64,000 bases of DNA, taken from the NCBI RefSeq assembly GCF_029318685.1, contig NZ_CP119677.1:372001-436000 (forward strand). Reading direction: 5' to 3'. Below are positions 29,981 through 39,750 of this stretch, piece by piece. Each line of letters begins with the position of its first letter. Position 1 is the stretch's first letter. This DNA is from Ruminiclostridium papyrosolvens DSM 2782 (GTDB lineage: Bacteria; Bacillota; Clostridia; Acetivibrionales; DSM-1351). The notes beneath the pieces are model-generated. The model was not told the DNA's origin. It worked only from the letters and a program-made list of their open reading frames with translations, and made no database searches. The position numbers were made by a program, and so were the translations under genes.

Positions 29981-30011
29981 AAAAGGGTGGTATATCAGCC
30001 ACCCTTTTATT
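29981..30011. terminator. Bidirectional terminator between ilvB and the helicase gene
   Basis: AAAAGGGTGG (29981-29990) pairs perfectly with CCACCCTTTT (29999-30008), with T-rich sequence on both strands. It serves convergent genes. Confidence 0.92.
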
Positions 30012-30031
30012 TATGTATATAGAATTACAGC

Positions 30032-31660
30032 CTATCTGCCAAAAATTTTATTAAGAATCTTTTTAATCACAGACTGTTTATTTGTCTTGGAAGTATTGGC
30101 AGTGCTTTTACTGTTTACAACACCGGAGGTCTGAACCTTGTTAGAGGACTGAACAGGAGCGGAACGTCTCAAATCATTTGAGGGTAATCCCTGTGTTTTA
30201 TTTGGCGAAACATGCCTTGAAACCGAGCGTATAGGAGGTTTTGAAATTCCTGCAGCAACTGGTGTTGTTTTGGGCGGTCTCTTGTCGGAATGTATTGCAT
30301 TACCCTTGTTAATTCTTTCGGGCCTTGGCTCAGAGGAAAGAGATTTACCCGCGGGTTTTCCTTGAGTAACCGGACGTCTCGAATAATCCGGCTTTGAACG
30401 AGGTGTTTTCTGAGGGTCTTTGCTGTATGAGCTTTTCTTTTTAATATCAGTTGATTCTGAGGAAGTTGAACGGGGAGCTTTGTCCTTTAAAGAATTTGTT
30501 TTAATCCATTGCTCTGCTTCAACCAGTGCCTTGTTAAAGGTACTCTCGTCCGGCAGTTCCTCCTCCGGCACCAAAGCTCCTATATGTTCTTCAATCTCAT
30601 ATAAACTAATAATGTCATCACCCGTAACAAGTGAAAAAGCGCGACCATCATGTCCGGCTCTTCCTGTACGTCCGATTCTGTGTACATAGTTATCCTTGTC
30701 ATTGGGGACATCGTAGTTAATTACAAGGGAAAGACCCTCGATATGAATACCCCTTGCAGCAACATCTGTTGCCACCAGAATATGAAACTTTCCCTGTTTA
30801 AATTGCTGTATGGTATTCAGTCGCTTACTCTGTGGGATATCACCGTGAAGAGCCTGAGAAGAATAACCCTTTTTGGTAAGGAAGCTCTGAACTCTGTCAA
30901 CAGCTGCTTTTGTGTTACAGAAAATCATGCAGCTTTCCGGCTTTTCAACAATAAGCAGACGGTTCAACTGAGTATTCTTTTCATTATAATTAACTCTGTA
31001 ATACACCTGATGGATAGTATCCACGGTCTTAGTCTGTGATTCGATTTCTATAGTAGTGGGATTTTGCATATATCTGCTGCAGATATTATGTATTTCAGGG
31101 GGCATGGTGGCGGAGAACAGAAGGGTAATCCTGTCTTTAGGCAAAGTCTTTATAATCCTTACGACCTGATCTAGAAAGCCCATATCAAGCATTCTGTCTG
31201 CTTCATCCAGAACCAGAAAACGAATATTTTTTGTTACCAGTGAACCATGGCTTATATGATCAAAAACACGTCCCGGTGTTCCCGTAACAATTGACACACC
31301 CTTTTTAAGAGTTTGAGTTTCTACATTAATATTATGTTGACCATACACGGCAGTAGTTTTATGCTTTAAATATTTTGCCATTTTGTGAATATCACTGTCC
31401 ACTTGTACTGCCAGTTCTCTTGCCGGAGTCAAAATAAGTCCAAGAGGACCTTCTGCCTCAGGATCTGTCATCTGTAGCATTGAAACTCCGAAAACGGCAG
31501 TTTTTCCGCTGCCTGTCTTTGACATAACAATCAAATCTTCATTATTAAGAATATGCGGAATTGCTTTGCTCTGGACTTCGGTGGGAGTTTTAAAGCCCAT
31601 GTCATCAATAGCTTTTAAAAGAGGGGCTGAGACGCCCAAATCATTAAATGTTTTGTTCAT
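30032..31660 (-). CDS. DEAD-box ATP-dependent RNA helicase
   Basis: A 542-residue RNA helicase. The Q motif begins FNDLGVSAPLLKAIDDMGFKTPTEVQ; Walker A is SKTGSGKT; then PARELA, TPGR, DEAD, SAT, the second RecA domain with VATDVAARGIHIEGL, and HRIGRTGRAGHDG. Motifs are complete. After about residue 385 there is a 150-residue tail that is rich in serine, proline, lysine and arginine (SSESTDIKKKSSYSKDPQK) and ends in a basic segment SVIKKILNKIFGR. The tail has no DbpA-type RNA-binding domain, so it is likely disordered. Cold adaptation, ribosome assembly or RNA decay are typical roles; I cannot choose. The ribosome-binding site is weak (AAAGAAG). It is the only gene on the minus strand here. 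Confidence 0.95.
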   Translation of the reverse strand: MNKTFNDLGVSAPLLKAIDDMGFKTPTEVQSKAIPHILNNEDLIVMSKTGSGKTAVFGVSMLQMTDPEAEGPLGLILTPARELAVQVDSDIHKMAKYLKHKTTAVYGQHNINVETQTLKKGVSIVTGTPGRVFDHISHGSLVTKNIRFLVLDEADRMLDMGFLDQVVRIIKTLPKDRITLLFSATMPPEIHNICSRYMQNPTTIEIESQTKTVDTIHQVYYRVNYNEKNTQLNRLLIVEKPESCMIFCNTKAAVDRVQSFLTKKGYSSQALHGDIPQSKRLNTIQQFKQGKFHILVATDVAARGIHIEGLSLVINYDVPNDKDNYVHRIGRTGRAGHDGRAFSLVTGDDIISLYEIEEHIGALVPEEELPDESTFNKALVEAEQWIKTNSLKDKAPRSTSSESTDIKKKSSYSKDPQKTPRSKPDYSRRPVTQGKPAGKSLSSEPRPERINKGNAIHSDKRPPKTTPVAAGISKPPIRSVSRHVSPNKTQGLPSNDLRRSAPVQSSNKVQTSGVVNSKSTANTSKTNKQSVIKKILNKIFGR

Positions 31661-31692
31661 TGTAATCTTCTTTCGTTAAAATTATATTGTTA

Positions 31693-31701
31693 ATTATAAC
31701 A
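31693..31701 (-). promoter_or_regulatory. Possible extended -10 promoter of the helicase gene
   Basis: On the minus strand TGTTATAAT is an extended -10 about 33 bases before the start codon. The hexamer 17 bases upstream (TAGAAC) is a poor -35. Confidence 0.35.
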
Positions 31702-31758
31702 TTTAGTTAGAGGTTGTTCTATACTCAGTGGAAAACAGAGTGTATATTAAAACACTGC

Positions 31759-31787
31759 TTGACTTTTTATTATATATATGTTAAATT
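31759..31787 (+). promoter_or_regulatory. Sigma-A promoter of rpmG-secE-nusG
   Basis: TTGACT (31759-31764), 17 bases, TAAATT (31782-31787). It stands about 97 bases before rpmG, at the head of the ribosomal/transcription gene run. Confidence 0.48.
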
Positions 31788-31883
31788 TAATATTGCTCCT
31801 GTGTAAGTCTTTTTTTTTATGTCAAAATAGATTAAAAAGCATACATGGAGAAAATACAATTTGAGCGGCTGGAGGTGTTATTG

Positions 31884-32033
31884 ATGAGAGTTAAGATTAC
31901 GCTCGCATGTACTGATTGTAAACAGAGAAATTATTCTAACATGAAGAATAAGAAGAATGACCCAGATAGACTTGAACTTAAAAAATATTGCAAATTCTGT
32001 CACAAGCACACTGTTCATAAGGAAACAAAATAG
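31884..32033 (+). CDS. rpmG: Ribosomal protein L33 (zinc-binding form)
   Basis: A 49-residue large-subunit ribosomal protein. It keeps both CxxC pairs, CTDC at residues 9-12 and CKFC near residue 36, so it is the zinc-ribbon form rather than the cysteine-free form made under zinc starvation. An in-frame ATG lies 39 bases upstream, but GGAGGTG at 31871-31877 and the family start [17 protein letters not shown] fix the ATG at 31884. It opens the rpmG-secE-nusG run typical of Firmicutes. No tRNA-Trp gene is found between rpmG and secE, where some relatives have one. Confidence 0.95.
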   Translation: MRVKITLACTDCKQRNYSNMKNKKNDPDRLELKKYCKFCHKHTVHKETK

Positions 32034-32137
32034 TTTTGTGTAAGAGGGCGGCAATGTTTAATTATACGTATTTTGTGTCAACAATTACGGTATAACTGCC
32101 AATTTTATTTAAATATTATTATTGGGAAGTGATTAAA

Positions 32138-32368
32138 ATGGCTGAAAACGAGGTTAAAAAAGTATCTCGGTTAAAAAAGAGTGGACAAGGAATTGTAAAG
32201 TTGTACAGAGAGATCAAAGCTGAGCTGAAGAAGGTTATTTGGCCAAATAGAACTCAGCTTATAAACAATACCGCGACAGTACTTATTTTCTGCCTGATTG
32301 TTGGCGCGATAATATGGGTTGCTGATTTCGGATTTACGAAGCTCGCTGAGGTTGTATTTACGAAGTAA
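32138..32368 (+). CDS. secE: Preprotein translocase subunit SecE
   Basis: A 76-residue single-helix subunit of the SecYEG channel. The amphipathic segment RLYREIKAELKKVIWPNR-type (here VKLYREIKAELKKVIWPNRT) is followed by the membrane helix TATVLIFCLIVGAIIWVADF. The ATG at 32138 follows GGGAAGTGA; a GTG three codons earlier is in frame but has no site. The protein is of the short bacterial type. nusG follows about 40-60 bases downstream. Confidence 0.93.
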   Translation: MAENEVKKVSRLKKSGQGIVKLYREIKAELKKVIWPNRTQLINNTATVLIFCLIVGAIIWVADFGFTKLAEVVFTK

Positions 32369-32406
32369 TTGGTTCACAAGAATTAGAGGGAGGACATGGG
32401 GCTCTT

Positions 32407-32946
32407 TTGGATGGGCCTGTTTTTGATATGTCTGAAGAAACTAAGTGGTACGTTGTTCATACTTATTCAGGGTATGAAAACAAAGTTAAAGCAAATCTTG
32501 AAAAGATAGTTGAAAACAGAAGTATGCAGGATTACATCGTTGACATTGTTGTTCCGATGGAAGAGCAGATTGAGATCAAGGATGGCAAGAAAAAGGCTAC
32601 TCTTAAGAAAGTATTTCCAGGGTATGTTCTTGTCAAAATGATTATGTCGGACGAGTCTTGGTATATCGTTAGAAATACCAGAGGGGTTACCGGCTTTGTA
32701 GGACCAGGATCAAAACCAGTGCCTTTGTCTGATGACGAAGTTAAGGCAATGGGAGTTGAAGAATTTGCTCCGGAAGTAGATTACGAAGTTAATGATAATG
32801 TCAGAGTTACATCCGGACCTCTTGAAAACTTTATCGGGATTGTCGAAGAGATTAATCTTGAGAAAAAGAAGGTTAGAGTTTCTGTATCAATGTTTGGCAG
32901 AGAGACTCCTGTTGAACTTGAATTGACACAGATTCAGAAAATTTAG
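32407..32946 (+). CDS. nusG: Transcription termination/antitermination protein NusG
   Basis: Up to 179 residues. The N-terminal NGN domain starts KWYVVHTYSGYENKVKANLEKI and contains VFPGYVLVKMIM, which contacts the RNA polymerase clamp; the C-terminal KOW domain is VRVTSGPLENFIGIVEEIN. The start is odd. The family-typical ATG at 32428 (MSEETKWYVV) has no ribosome-binding site. A strong GAGGGAGGA at 32386-32394 lies 13 bases before the in-frame TTG at 32407 and directly before an out-of-frame ATG at 32396. I list the TTG form; the ATG form has 172 residues. Confidence 0.92.
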   Translation: MDGPVFDMSEETKWYVVHTYSGYENKVKANLEKIVENRSMQDYIVDIVVPMEEQIEIKDGKKKATLKKVFPGYVLVKMIMSDESWYIVRNTRGVTGFVGPGSKPVPLSDDEVKAMGVEEFAPEVDYEVNDNVRVTSGPLENFIGIVEEINLEKKKVRVSVSMFGRETPVELELTQIQKI

Positions 32947-33034
32947 GCCATAAGGCAGATAAGACAGTTAAACTGTTTTGTCATTTCAATAAATCAAAAT
33001 AAGCAATTGGTAAGAAATTTGGGAGGTGGAATTA

Positions 33035-33460
33035 ATGGCAAAGAAAATTGCAGGTTACGTAAAACTTCAAATTCCTGCGGGGAAGGCAACTCCGGCTCCA
33101 CCGGTTGGACCAGCATTAGGACAGCATGGCGTTAACATTATGGGTTTTTGTAAGGAATTTAACGAGAGAACAGCAAAAGACGCAGGACTTATTATTCCTG
33201 TTGTTATAACAGTATACGCTGACAGATCGTTTTCCTTCATAACAAAGACTCCTCCAGCGGCTGTTCTTCTGAAAAAGGCGTGCAAGATTGAGAGCGGCTC
33301 TGGTAAGCCAAACAAGGATAAAGTTGCGAAGATTACAATGGATGAAGTTCGTAAAATAGCTGAGCAGAAAATGCCTGATTTAAATGCAGCAAGTGTTGAT
33401 GCAGCAGCAAGAATGATTGCTGGTACTGCTCGCAGCATGGGTATCGTAGTAGTTGAATAA
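33035..33460 (+). CDS. rplK: Ribosomal protein L11
   Basis: A 141-residue protein of the ribosomal stalk base, contacting 23S rRNA in the GTPase centre. The family start [37 protein letters not shown] and the C-terminal [10 protein letters not shown] are all present. An in-frame upstream ATG exists, but GGGAGGTGG at 33021-33029 points to the ATG at 33035. Gene order rplK-rplA-rplJ-rplL is the conserved bacterial one. Confidence 0.97.
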   Translation: MAKKIAGYVKLQIPAGKATPAPPVGPALGQHGVNIMGFCKEFNERTAKDAGLIIPVVITVYADRSFSFITKTPPAAVLLKKACKIESGSGKPNKDKVAKITMDEVRKIAEQKMPDLNAASVDAAARMIAGTARSMGIVVVE

Positions 33461-33517
33461 TTTTTTCAGGCGATGTACGAAAGTGCAAAGACTGCTCGTA
33501 ATGCAGTTTTGACAATT

Positions 33518-33556
33518 CGTGGGAGGAAACTTTAGGTTTCCGACAATAATTAACCA
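33518..33556 (+). promoter_or_regulatory. Candidate L1-binding mRNA element between rplK and rplA
   Basis: GTGG (33518-33521) can pair with CCAC (33553-33556), enclosing a six-pair hairpin GGAAAC/GTTTCC (33524-33540) and an asymmetric internal loop. It ends 17 bases before the rplA start. L1 represses its own mRNA in other bacteria through a two-helix, asymmetric-loop mimic of its rRNA site; that this is one is inference. Confidence 0.4.
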
Positions 33557-33573
33557 CTTAAGGAGTGTGACAA

Positions 33574-34266
33574 ATGTTTAGAGGAAAGAAGTATCAAGAA
33601 AGCTCAAAACTTATTGATAGATTAAAGCTTTATGAACCTTCAGAGGCTCTTGAACTTACTCAGAAAACTGCTAAGGCAAAGTTTGATGAGACAATCGAAG
33701 TTCATGTTAAGCTTGGTGTTGACTCCAGACATGCAGACCAACAGGTTAGAGGTGCGGTAGTACTTCCTCACGGAACTGGTAAAAAGGTTAGAGTGTTGGT
33801 ATTTGCAAAAGGAGATAAGGCAAAGGAAGCAGAACAAGCCGGAGCTGATTTTGTTGGTGCTGAAGAATTAGTAACAAAAATTCAGAACGAGAACTGGTTT
33901 GAATATGATGTAGTTGTAGCAACTCCAGACATGATGGGTGTTGTTGGTAGATTAGGTAAGGTTTTAGGTCCTAAGGGTCTTATGCCTAACCCAAAAGCAG
34001 GTACTGTAGCAATGGACGTAGCAAGAGCTATTGCCGACATTAAAGCCGGTAAGATTGAGTACAGACTTGATAAAACAAATATAATTCACTGTCCTATTGG
34101 AAAAGCATCATTTGGTAATGAGAAGCTTATGGATAATTTCCGTACTCTTCTTGGAGCTATTGTAAAGGCTAAGCCAGCTGCTGCAAAGGGTCAGTATTTG
34201 AAGAGTGTTGTTGTTACTTCAACAATGGGACCTGGTATAAAAATCAATCCATTGAGAGTTGAATAA
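33574..34266 (+). CDS. rplA: Ribosomal protein L1
   Basis: A 230-residue protein of the L1 stalk near the E site, and in many bacteria a translational repressor of its own operon. The two-domain fold is recognisable from [21 protein letters not shown], then [21 protein letters not shown]. Length is normal. TAAGGAGTG precedes the ATG. The upstream 113-base spacer carries a hairpin that may be its own binding site. Confidence 0.97.
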   Translation: MFRGKKYQESSKLIDRLKLYEPSEALELTQKTAKAKFDETIEVHVKLGVDSRHADQQVRGAVVLPHGTGKKVRVLVFAKGDKAKEAEQAGADFVGAEELVTKIQNENWFEYDVVVATPDMMGVVGRLGKVLGPKGLMPNPKAGTVAMDVARAIADIKAGKIEYRLDKTNIIHCPIGKASFGNEKLMDNFRTLLGAIVKAKPAAAKGQYLKSVVVTSTMGPGIKINPLRVE

Positions 34267-34286
34267 TACTTAGAAAAAAAAGGTAC

Positions 34287-34315
34287 TTTACAAATAACTT
34301 GTTTAGTATTATTAT
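34287..34315 (+). promoter_or_regulatory. Sigma-A promoter of rplJ-rplL
   Basis: TTTACA (34287-34292), 17 bases, TATTAT (34310-34315). Transcription would begin near 34322, exactly where the L10 leader begins. Confidence 0.6.
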
Positions 34316-34324
34316 ATTATAGGA

Positions 34325-34466
34325 AATTGAATATTGTGCCATAGACAGTAGGTGCTCAAAGGATTCTATACCGACAGCATAATTGATGAAGATCAACCTA
34401 CCGAGGTTTTATTAATAACGAATTAATTACCCTTTGTATGTCTATGCACAAACAAAGGGTTTTTTA
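34325..34466 (+). promoter_or_regulatory. L10-type ribosomal protein leader with attenuator
   Basis: A leader of the kind found before rplJ in Firmicutes. It has the conserved core CATAGACAGTAGGTGC, CCGACAGC and CAACCTACCGAGGT, followed by a terminator in which ACCCTTTGT (34429-34437) pairs perfectly with ACAAAGGGT (34452-34460), then a T-run. The terminator loop TGTCTATGCAC (34439-34449) is complementary, with one bulge, to GTGCCATAGACA (34336-34347) at the 5' end. Thus the closing stem of the leader and the terminator compete. In known cases excess L10 or the L10-L12 complex binds the leader and favours termination. Confidence 0.8.
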
Positions 34467-34515
34467 TTTATATTTTTATAGATAAACTGCTATTAAACAA
34501 AAGGAGGTGGATATT

Positions 34516-35046
34516 TTGCCTAGTAACAAGATTCTTGAACAGAAGAAACAAGTTGTAACAGATTTAACTGAAAAGATAAAGTCTGCGCAATCAATTGTAC
34601 TTGCTGATTATAGAGGATTAACTGTTGAACAGGATACTGAACTCAGAAACGCTCTTAGAAAAGCCGGAGTTGAATATAAGGTAGTTAAGAATACATTGAC
34701 AAGCCTTGCAATGAAGGAAAGCGGAATTGAGGTAGATGACTTTTTAACAGGACCAACAGCCATGGCTATCAGTTCATCTGATGCTGTAGCGCCTGCAAAA
34801 GTTCTTTCAGAGTTTGCAAAGAAATTTGAAAAACTCGAACTTAAAGTAGGTGTTGTTGAAGGTAAGGTTATAGATCTTGAAGGCGTTAAGGCTCTTGCTG
34901 AGTTACCATCACGTGAGGTGCTTATTGCAAAGGTTTTGGGTGGCTTCAATGCTCCTATATCCGGTTTTGTAAATGTATTGAACGGCAATATGAGAGGTTT
35001 GGTTGTAGCATTGAATGCTATTGCTGAACAAAAAGCAAATGCTTAA
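34516..35046 (+). CDS. rplJ: Ribosomal protein L10
   Basis: A 176-residue stalk protein that anchors L7/L12 dimers. It shows the family core VLADYRGLTVEQDTELRNAL and YKVVKNTLTSLAM, then a helical C-terminus that binds L12. The frame is open from a GTG at 34507, but AAGGAGGTGG occupies that GTG, so the TTG at 34516, giving MPSNKILEQKKQ, is the start. It forms an operon with rplL downstream, behind the L10 leader. Confidence 0.96.
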   Translation: MPSNKILEQKKQVVTDLTEKIKSAQSIVLADYRGLTVEQDTELRNALRKAGVEYKVVKNTLTSLAMKESGIEVDDFLTGPTAMAISSSDAVAPAKVLSEFAKKFEKLELKVGVVEGKVIDLEGVKALAELPSREVLIAKVLGGFNAPISGFVNVLNGNMRGLVVALNAIAEQKANA

Positions 35047-35112
35047 TTTTATTAAGAAGCTTTAAATATTAAAAAATTATTAAAAACAAAAATTATTTGG
35101 AGGTATTATACA

Positions 35113-35496
35113 ATGGCTAGCGAAAAGGTTGTAAAGTTAATTGAAGATGTAAAGAATTTGACAGTTTTAGAATTATCAGAACTCGTAAAGGCTCTTGAAG
35201 AAGAATTCGGAGTATCAGCAGCAGCTCCTGTAGCAGTAGCAGCAGCACCTGCAGCAGGTGGAGCAGCTCCAGCAGCAGAAGAAAAGACTGAATTCGACGT
35301 TATATTAAAGGACGTTGGAGCAGACAAAATCAAGGTTATCAAAGTTGTTAGAGAAGCAACTGGTCTTGGTTTGAAAGAAGCTAAGGATCTCGTTGATGGC
35401 GCGCCTAAGACTATCAAAGAGAATGTTTCAAAGGACGATGCAGCTGCAATTGAAGCTAAGTTCAAAGAAGTTGGAGCAACTGTTGAAATTAAATAA
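35113..35496 (+). CDS. rplL: Ribosomal protein L7/L12
   Basis: A 127-residue acidic stalk protein that recruits translation factors. The N-terminal dimerisation helices ([20 protein letters not shown]) are followed by an alanine/proline hinge [12 protein letters not shown] and the C-terminal factor-binding domain [20 protein letters not shown], with [23 protein letters not shown] lies before the ATG. A strong terminator follows, with an independent rpoB promoter after it. Confidence 0.97.
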   Translation: MASEKVVKLIEDVKNLTVLELSELVKALEEEFGVSAAAPVAVAAAPAAGGAAPAAEEKTEFDVILKDVGADKIKVIKVVREATGLGLKEAKDLVDGAPKTIKENVSKDDAAAIEAKFKEVGATVEIK

Positions 35497-35508
35497 TTTC
35501 AACTTAAC

Positions 35509-35543
35509 AAAAAAGAGGCACTCAGTGAGCGCCTCTTTTTTTT
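35509..35543 (+). terminator. Intrinsic terminator of rplL
   Basis: AAAAAAGAGGC (35509-35519) pairs with GCCTCTTTTTT (35531-35541) and further T follow; an inner ACTCA/TGAG helps. Confidence 0.92.
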
Positions 35544-35607
35544 AAATCTAAGTTAAATTAAATTAGTTTAAGTTAAATATATGCAATATGTAGAAAAAAC
35601 AAAATAA

Positions 35608-35634
35608 AAAAACGCCATATTTAATGCGTTTTTG
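35608..35634 (+). terminator. Weak second hairpin before the rpoB promoter
   Basis: AAAAACGC (35608-35615) pairs with GCGTTTTT (35626-35633). It ends four bases before the rpoB -35 and may insulate it from rplL read-through. Confidence 0.5.
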
Positions 35635-35637
35635 TGA

Positions 35638-35666
35638 TTGACAAGCTATACATACTATGATATAAT
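35638..35666 (+). promoter_or_regulatory. Perfect-consensus sigma-A promoter of rpoB-rpoC
   Basis: TTGACA (35638-35643), exactly 17 bases, TATAAT (35661-35666). The predicted start near 35673 gives a leader of about 320 bases, AT-rich, with one compact hairpin CGAATC-GAA-GATTCG at 35699-35713 and no open frame that I would call. The rest of the leader to 35993 shows no terminator-like structure. Confidence 0.85.
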
Positions 35667-35993
35667 TATATACTGCATTAAAATTCTATTATCATTTCCG
35701 AATCGAAGATTCGTACTTGATGTATATAATTATAGCATATACGAATAAACAAGACAATAATTGTTAATAATATTTTAATGTTTGCTATGGGTTTATTATA
35801 TGTAGGTTTTAGGAATATATACGGAGTTAGAAGTACCTGAAAAAATTACTAAAACATGTCCTAATAAATCTTTGTTTTGTTAATATTTGTAACTGCAGTT
35901 AATTTGATTTACGATTTTGCATAATATAATTCTAATTATGTGAAATTTTAAAATATTCCTAATAAAGTCATAAGTTTATGAGGTGATATAAAT

Positions 35994-38900
35994 ATGGTAC
36001 AACCCGTAAAATTGGGTAGAAACACCAGGATGAGTTATTCCAAAATGCGAGAAGTACTGGAAATGCCAAATCTGATTGAGGTTCAAAAGAACTCATATCA
36101 ATGGTTTTTGGATGAAGGTCTTCGTGAAGTTTTCAGAGATATTTCCCCGATTACAGATTATACTGGAAACTTAATATTGGATTTTGTGGATTATTCCCTT
36201 GATGATACGCCAAAGTATAGTGTCGAAGAATGTAAGGAAAGAGACACTACATACTCAGCCCCTCTCAAGGCGAAGGTAAGGTTAATTAACAAGGAGTCCG
36301 GAGAAGTTAAAGAGCAGGAAATCTTTATGGGTGATTTTCCTCTTATGACAGATACAGGAACCTTTATAATTAATGGTGCAGAGCGTGTAATTGTCAGCCA
36401 GTTGGTAAGGTCACCCGGTATCTACTATTCAATGAAGTTTGACCGTGTTGGTAAAAAGCTGTATTCGAACACAGTTATTCCTAACAGGGGAGCATGGCTT
36501 GAATACGAAACAGACTCAAACGATATACTTTCAGTCAGAATAGACAGGACAAGGAAGTTGCCTTTAACTGTGCTGCTTAGAGCATTGGGGTACGGTACTG
36601 ACTTTGAGATTATGCAATTGTTGGGTGAAGATGAAAGACTTCTTGCAACAATACAAAAGGATAATGCAAAAACTACAGAAGAAGGCTTACTTGAAATATA
36701 CAAGAGATTAAGACCTGGGGAACCGCCTACAGTTGATAGTGCAAGGTCTCTGCTTAACAGTTTGTTTTTTGATCCAAAGAGATATGATCTTGCCAAGTTT
36801 GGTAGGTTTAAGTTTAATAAAAAGTTAGCAATATCAAATCTGATCAGTGGGCAAGTTGCTGCAGAGAATATCGTATCAGCTGAGACTGGTGAGGTATTAG
36901 TAACCGAAGGTGAATTAATTGAAAGAGATAAGGCTGTAGAAGTTCAGAACTCCGGTGTAAATATAGTTTACCTTTCAGTTGAAGGTAAATCTATAAAAGT
37001 TATCGGAAACAATACTGTAGATATACATGCCTATGTTGACTTTGATATATCAGATTTAAATATAAACGAAAAAGTAAAGTATGCTGTATTGAAAGAAATT
37101 CTTGAAAATACAAGCGGCGAAGAGCAGATAAAGAAAACTCTTAAAGAGAGAATTAACGACCTGATTCCTAAGCATATCACAATTGATGATATTATTGCAT
37201 CGATAAATTATATTATTAATCTTGATTATGGAATCGGTTCTATTGATGATATTGACCACTTGGGTAACAGAAGAATCCGTTCCGTCGGAGAATTGCTCCA
37301 GAATCAGTTCAGAATAGGTCTCTCAAGAATGGAAAGAGTTGTAAGAGAGAGAATGACTATACAAGATATTGATATAGTTACCCCTCAGGCATTGATAAAC
37401 ATAAGACCGGTTGCAGCTGCTATAAAAGAATTCTTTGGAAGCAGTCAGCTGTCACAGTTTATGGATCAGACAAATCCTCTTGCTGAGTTAACTAACAAGA
37501 GAAGATTAAGTGCCTTAGGACCCGGTGGATTGAGCAGAGAGAGAGCCGGCTTTGAAGTCCGTGACGTTCACCACTCTCACTATGGTCGTATGTGTCCTAT
37601 TGAGACACCTGAAGGTCCGAACATCGGTTTGATAGGTTCATTAAGTACCTATGCAAGAGTAAACGAGTACGGATTTATAGAAGCACCGTACAGAAAAGTA
37701 GATAGGAAAAACAGAAGAGTTACAAATGAGATAGTATACCTTACAGCTGACGTAGAAGACCCATTTGTTGTTGCTCAGGCAACGGAACCACTTTCAGATG
37801 ACGGAACTTTTGTTTCAAATAAGGTAGTAGCTCGTTACAGACATGAAATTTTGGAAGTTGAGAGCAATAAAATTGACTTCATGGATGTTTCGCCACAACA
37901 GATGGTATCTGTTGCTACAGCAATGATTCCGTTCCTTGAAAACGATGATGCTAACCGTGCGCTGATGGGTTCTAACATGCAACGTCAGGCGGTTCCATTG
38001 ATTAAGGCTGATTCTCCTATCGTAGGTACAGGTATTGAGTTCAAGGCAGCAAGAGATTCAGGAGTTTGTGTTATTGCCAAAAATGCAGGTGTTATTGACA
38101 AGGTATCTGCCAACGAAATAGTTATTAAGACTAACAGTGGGCAAAAAGATACTTATAAACTGCTGAAATATATGCGCTCAAACCAAGGAACCTGTTTGAA
38201 TCAGAGGCCTATCGTAAGAAAAGGCGAGATGATAGAAAAAGGTGAAATTATTGCTGACGGACCGTCAACAGATAATGGAGAAATAGCTCTGGGTAGAAAC
38301 ATTCTCATAGGATTTATGACTTGGGAAGGTTATAACTACGAGGATGCTATTCTTATAAATGAAAAACTGGTTAAAGAGGATGTATATACATCCATACACA
38401 TAGAGGAATATGAAGCTGAATCAAGAGATACTAAACTGGGACCTGAAGAAATCACAAGAGATATTCCAAATGTTGGAGAGGAAGCACTAAAAGACCTTGA
38501 TGACAGAGGAATTATCAGAATAGGTGCTGAGGTTCGTTCAGGAGATATCCTAGTTGGTAAGGTTACTCCAAAAGGAGAAACTGAGCTTACAGCAGAAGAA
38601 CGTTTGCTAAGAGCAATATTTGGTGAAAAGGCGAGAGAAGTTCGTGATACATCCCTGAGAGTACCTCATGGAGAATCCGGTATTATTGTTGACGTTAAGG
38701 TGTTCACCCGTGAGAATGGTGATGAACTGCCACCAGGAGTAAATCAGCTTGTAAGATGTTACATCGCCCAGAAGAGAAAGATTTCTGTTGGTGATAAGAT
38801 GGCGGGAAGACATGGTAACAAGGGTGTTATTTCAAGAATACTACCCGAAGAAGATATGCCGTTCTTGCCGGATGGTACACCGCTGGAGATAGTTTTGAAT

Positions 38901-39734
38901 CCTCTCGGCGTTCCATCACGTATGAATATCGGTCAGGTGCTTGAAGTCCATCTGGGATTTGCAGCAAAAGCATTGGGCTGGAAAATTGCAACTCCTGTAT
39001 TTGACGGAGCAACAGAGGAAGACATCAGGGATACTCTTATTCAAGCAGGAAAAGACCCTGATGGAAAGACAGTTCTTTATGATGGAAGAACAGGTGACCC
39101 ATTTGACAACAGAGTAACAGTTGGATATATGTACTACCTTAAATTGGCTCACTTGGTTGATGATAAGATACATGCTCGTTCTACCGGACCATACTCACTT
39201 GTAACTCAGCAGCCACTTGGTGGTAAGGCTCAGTTCGGTGGTCAGAGATTCGGGGAAATGGAAGTTTGGGCTCTCGAAGCATACGGAGCTGCTTATACAT
39301 TGCAGGAAATACTTACAGTTAAGTCCGATGACGTTGTAGGTAGAGTTAAGACATACGAATCCATAGTTAAGGGAGAAAACATTCCTGAACCTGGAATTCC
39401 TGAGTCCTTCAAGGTTCTTATAAAAGAACTTCAGAGTTTGGCACTTGATGTTAAGGTATATTCTGAAGAACAGGAAGAAATTGCAATAAAAGAGTATGTT
39501 GAAGATGATCTTGAAGAATTGAATGTTAACATCGAAGGCAGAGAAGACGAAGTAGTTCTGACAAATGATCTGGATACCGAATTAAGAGACGATGTTCTTG
39601 AAGAAGAGCTTGATATTGATGATCTTGATATTGGAACAATTAGTACAGGTGATAATCTTGAAGAAGAATTGACTGAAGAATTATTTGCTGATGATGAACT
39701 AAGCGATGACTTTGAAGACGACGAGGATTTTTAA
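35994..39734 (+). CDS. rpoB: RNA polymerase beta subunit
   Basis: A 1246-residue catalytic subunit. It shows the protrusion and lobe domains, the rifampicin region [33 protein letters not shown] (near residues 480-515, sensitive-type Ser, Asp and His/Arg positions), and the conserved catalytic C-terminal part with [13 protein letters not shown] and [20 protein letters not shown]. The C-terminus has an acidic extension of about 90 residues ([19 protein letters not shown]) rich in Asp and Glu, as in other Firmicutes. AGGTGAT precedes the ATG. rpoC follows after 16 bases. Confidence 0.98.
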   Translation: MVQPVKLGRNTRMSYSKMREVLEMPNLIEVQKNSYQWFLDEGLREVFRDISPITDYTGNLILDFVDYSLDDTPKYSVEECKERDTTYSAPLKAKVRLINKESGEVKEQEIFMGDFPLMTDTGTFIINGAERVIVSQLVRSPGIYYSMKFDRVGKKLYSNTVIPNRGAWLEYETDSNDILSVRIDRTRKLPLTVLLRALGYGTDFEIMQLLGEDERLLATIQKDNAKTTEEGLLEIYKRLRPGEPPTVDSARSLLNSLFFDPKRYDLAKFGRFKFNKKLAISNLISGQVAAENIVSAETGEVLVTEGELIERDKAVEVQNSGVNIVYLSVEGKSIKVIGNNTVDIHAYVDFDISDLNINEKVKYAVLKEILENTSGEEQIKKTLKERINDLIPKHITIDDIIASINYIINLDYGIGSIDDIDHLGNRRIRSVGELLQNQFRIGLSRMERVVRERMTIQDIDIVTPQALINIRPVAAAIKEFFGSSQLSQFMDQTNPLAELTNKRRLSALGPGGLSRERAGFEVRDVHHSHYGRMCPIETPEGPNIGLIGSLSTYARVNEYGFIEAPYRKVDRKNRRVTNEIVYLTADVEDPFVVAQATEPLSDDGTFVSNKVVARYRHEILEVESNKIDFMDVSPQQMVSVATAMIPFLENDDANRALMGSNMQRQAVPLIKADSPIVGTGIEFKAARDSGVCVIAKNAGVIDKVSANEIVIKTNSGQKDTYKLLKYMRSNQGTCLNQRPIVRKGEMIEKGEIIADGPSTDNGEIALGRNILIGFMTWEGYNYEDAILINEKLVKEDVYTSIHIEEYEAESRDTKLGPEEITRDIPNVGEEALKDLDDRGIIRIGAEVRSGDILVGKVTPKGETELTAEERLLRAIFGEKAREVRDTSLRVPHGESGIIVDVKVFTRENGDELPPGVNQLVRCYIAQKRKISVGDKMAGRHGNKGVISRILPEEDMPFLPDGTPLEIVLNPLGVPSRMNIGQVLEVHLGFAAKALGWKIATPVFDGATEEDIRDTLIQAGKDPDGKTVLYDGRTGDPFDNRVTVGYMYYLKLAHLVDDKIHARSTGPYSLVTQQPLGGKAQFGGQRFGEMEVWALEAYGAAYTLQEILTVKSDDVVGRVKTYESIVKGENIPEPGIPESFKVLIKELQSLALDVKVYSEEQEEIAIKEYVEDDLEELNVNIEGREDEVVLTNDLDTELRDDVLEEELDIDDLDIGTISTGDNLEEELTEELFADDELSDDFEDDEDF

Positions 39735-39750
39735 GGAAGGGAGATAAGCT

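Noticed and set aside
32034-32128. tRNA-Trp gene between rpmG and secE
   Set aside because: Some Firmicutes carry one there, but no cloverleaf, T-loop GGTTCRA or CCA-like end can be read in these 95 bases.
32396-32510. Short ORF from the ATG directly after the strong site before nusG
   Set aside because: It overlaps nusG out of frame, the site is only 2 bases from the ATG, and the peptide has no recognisable character.
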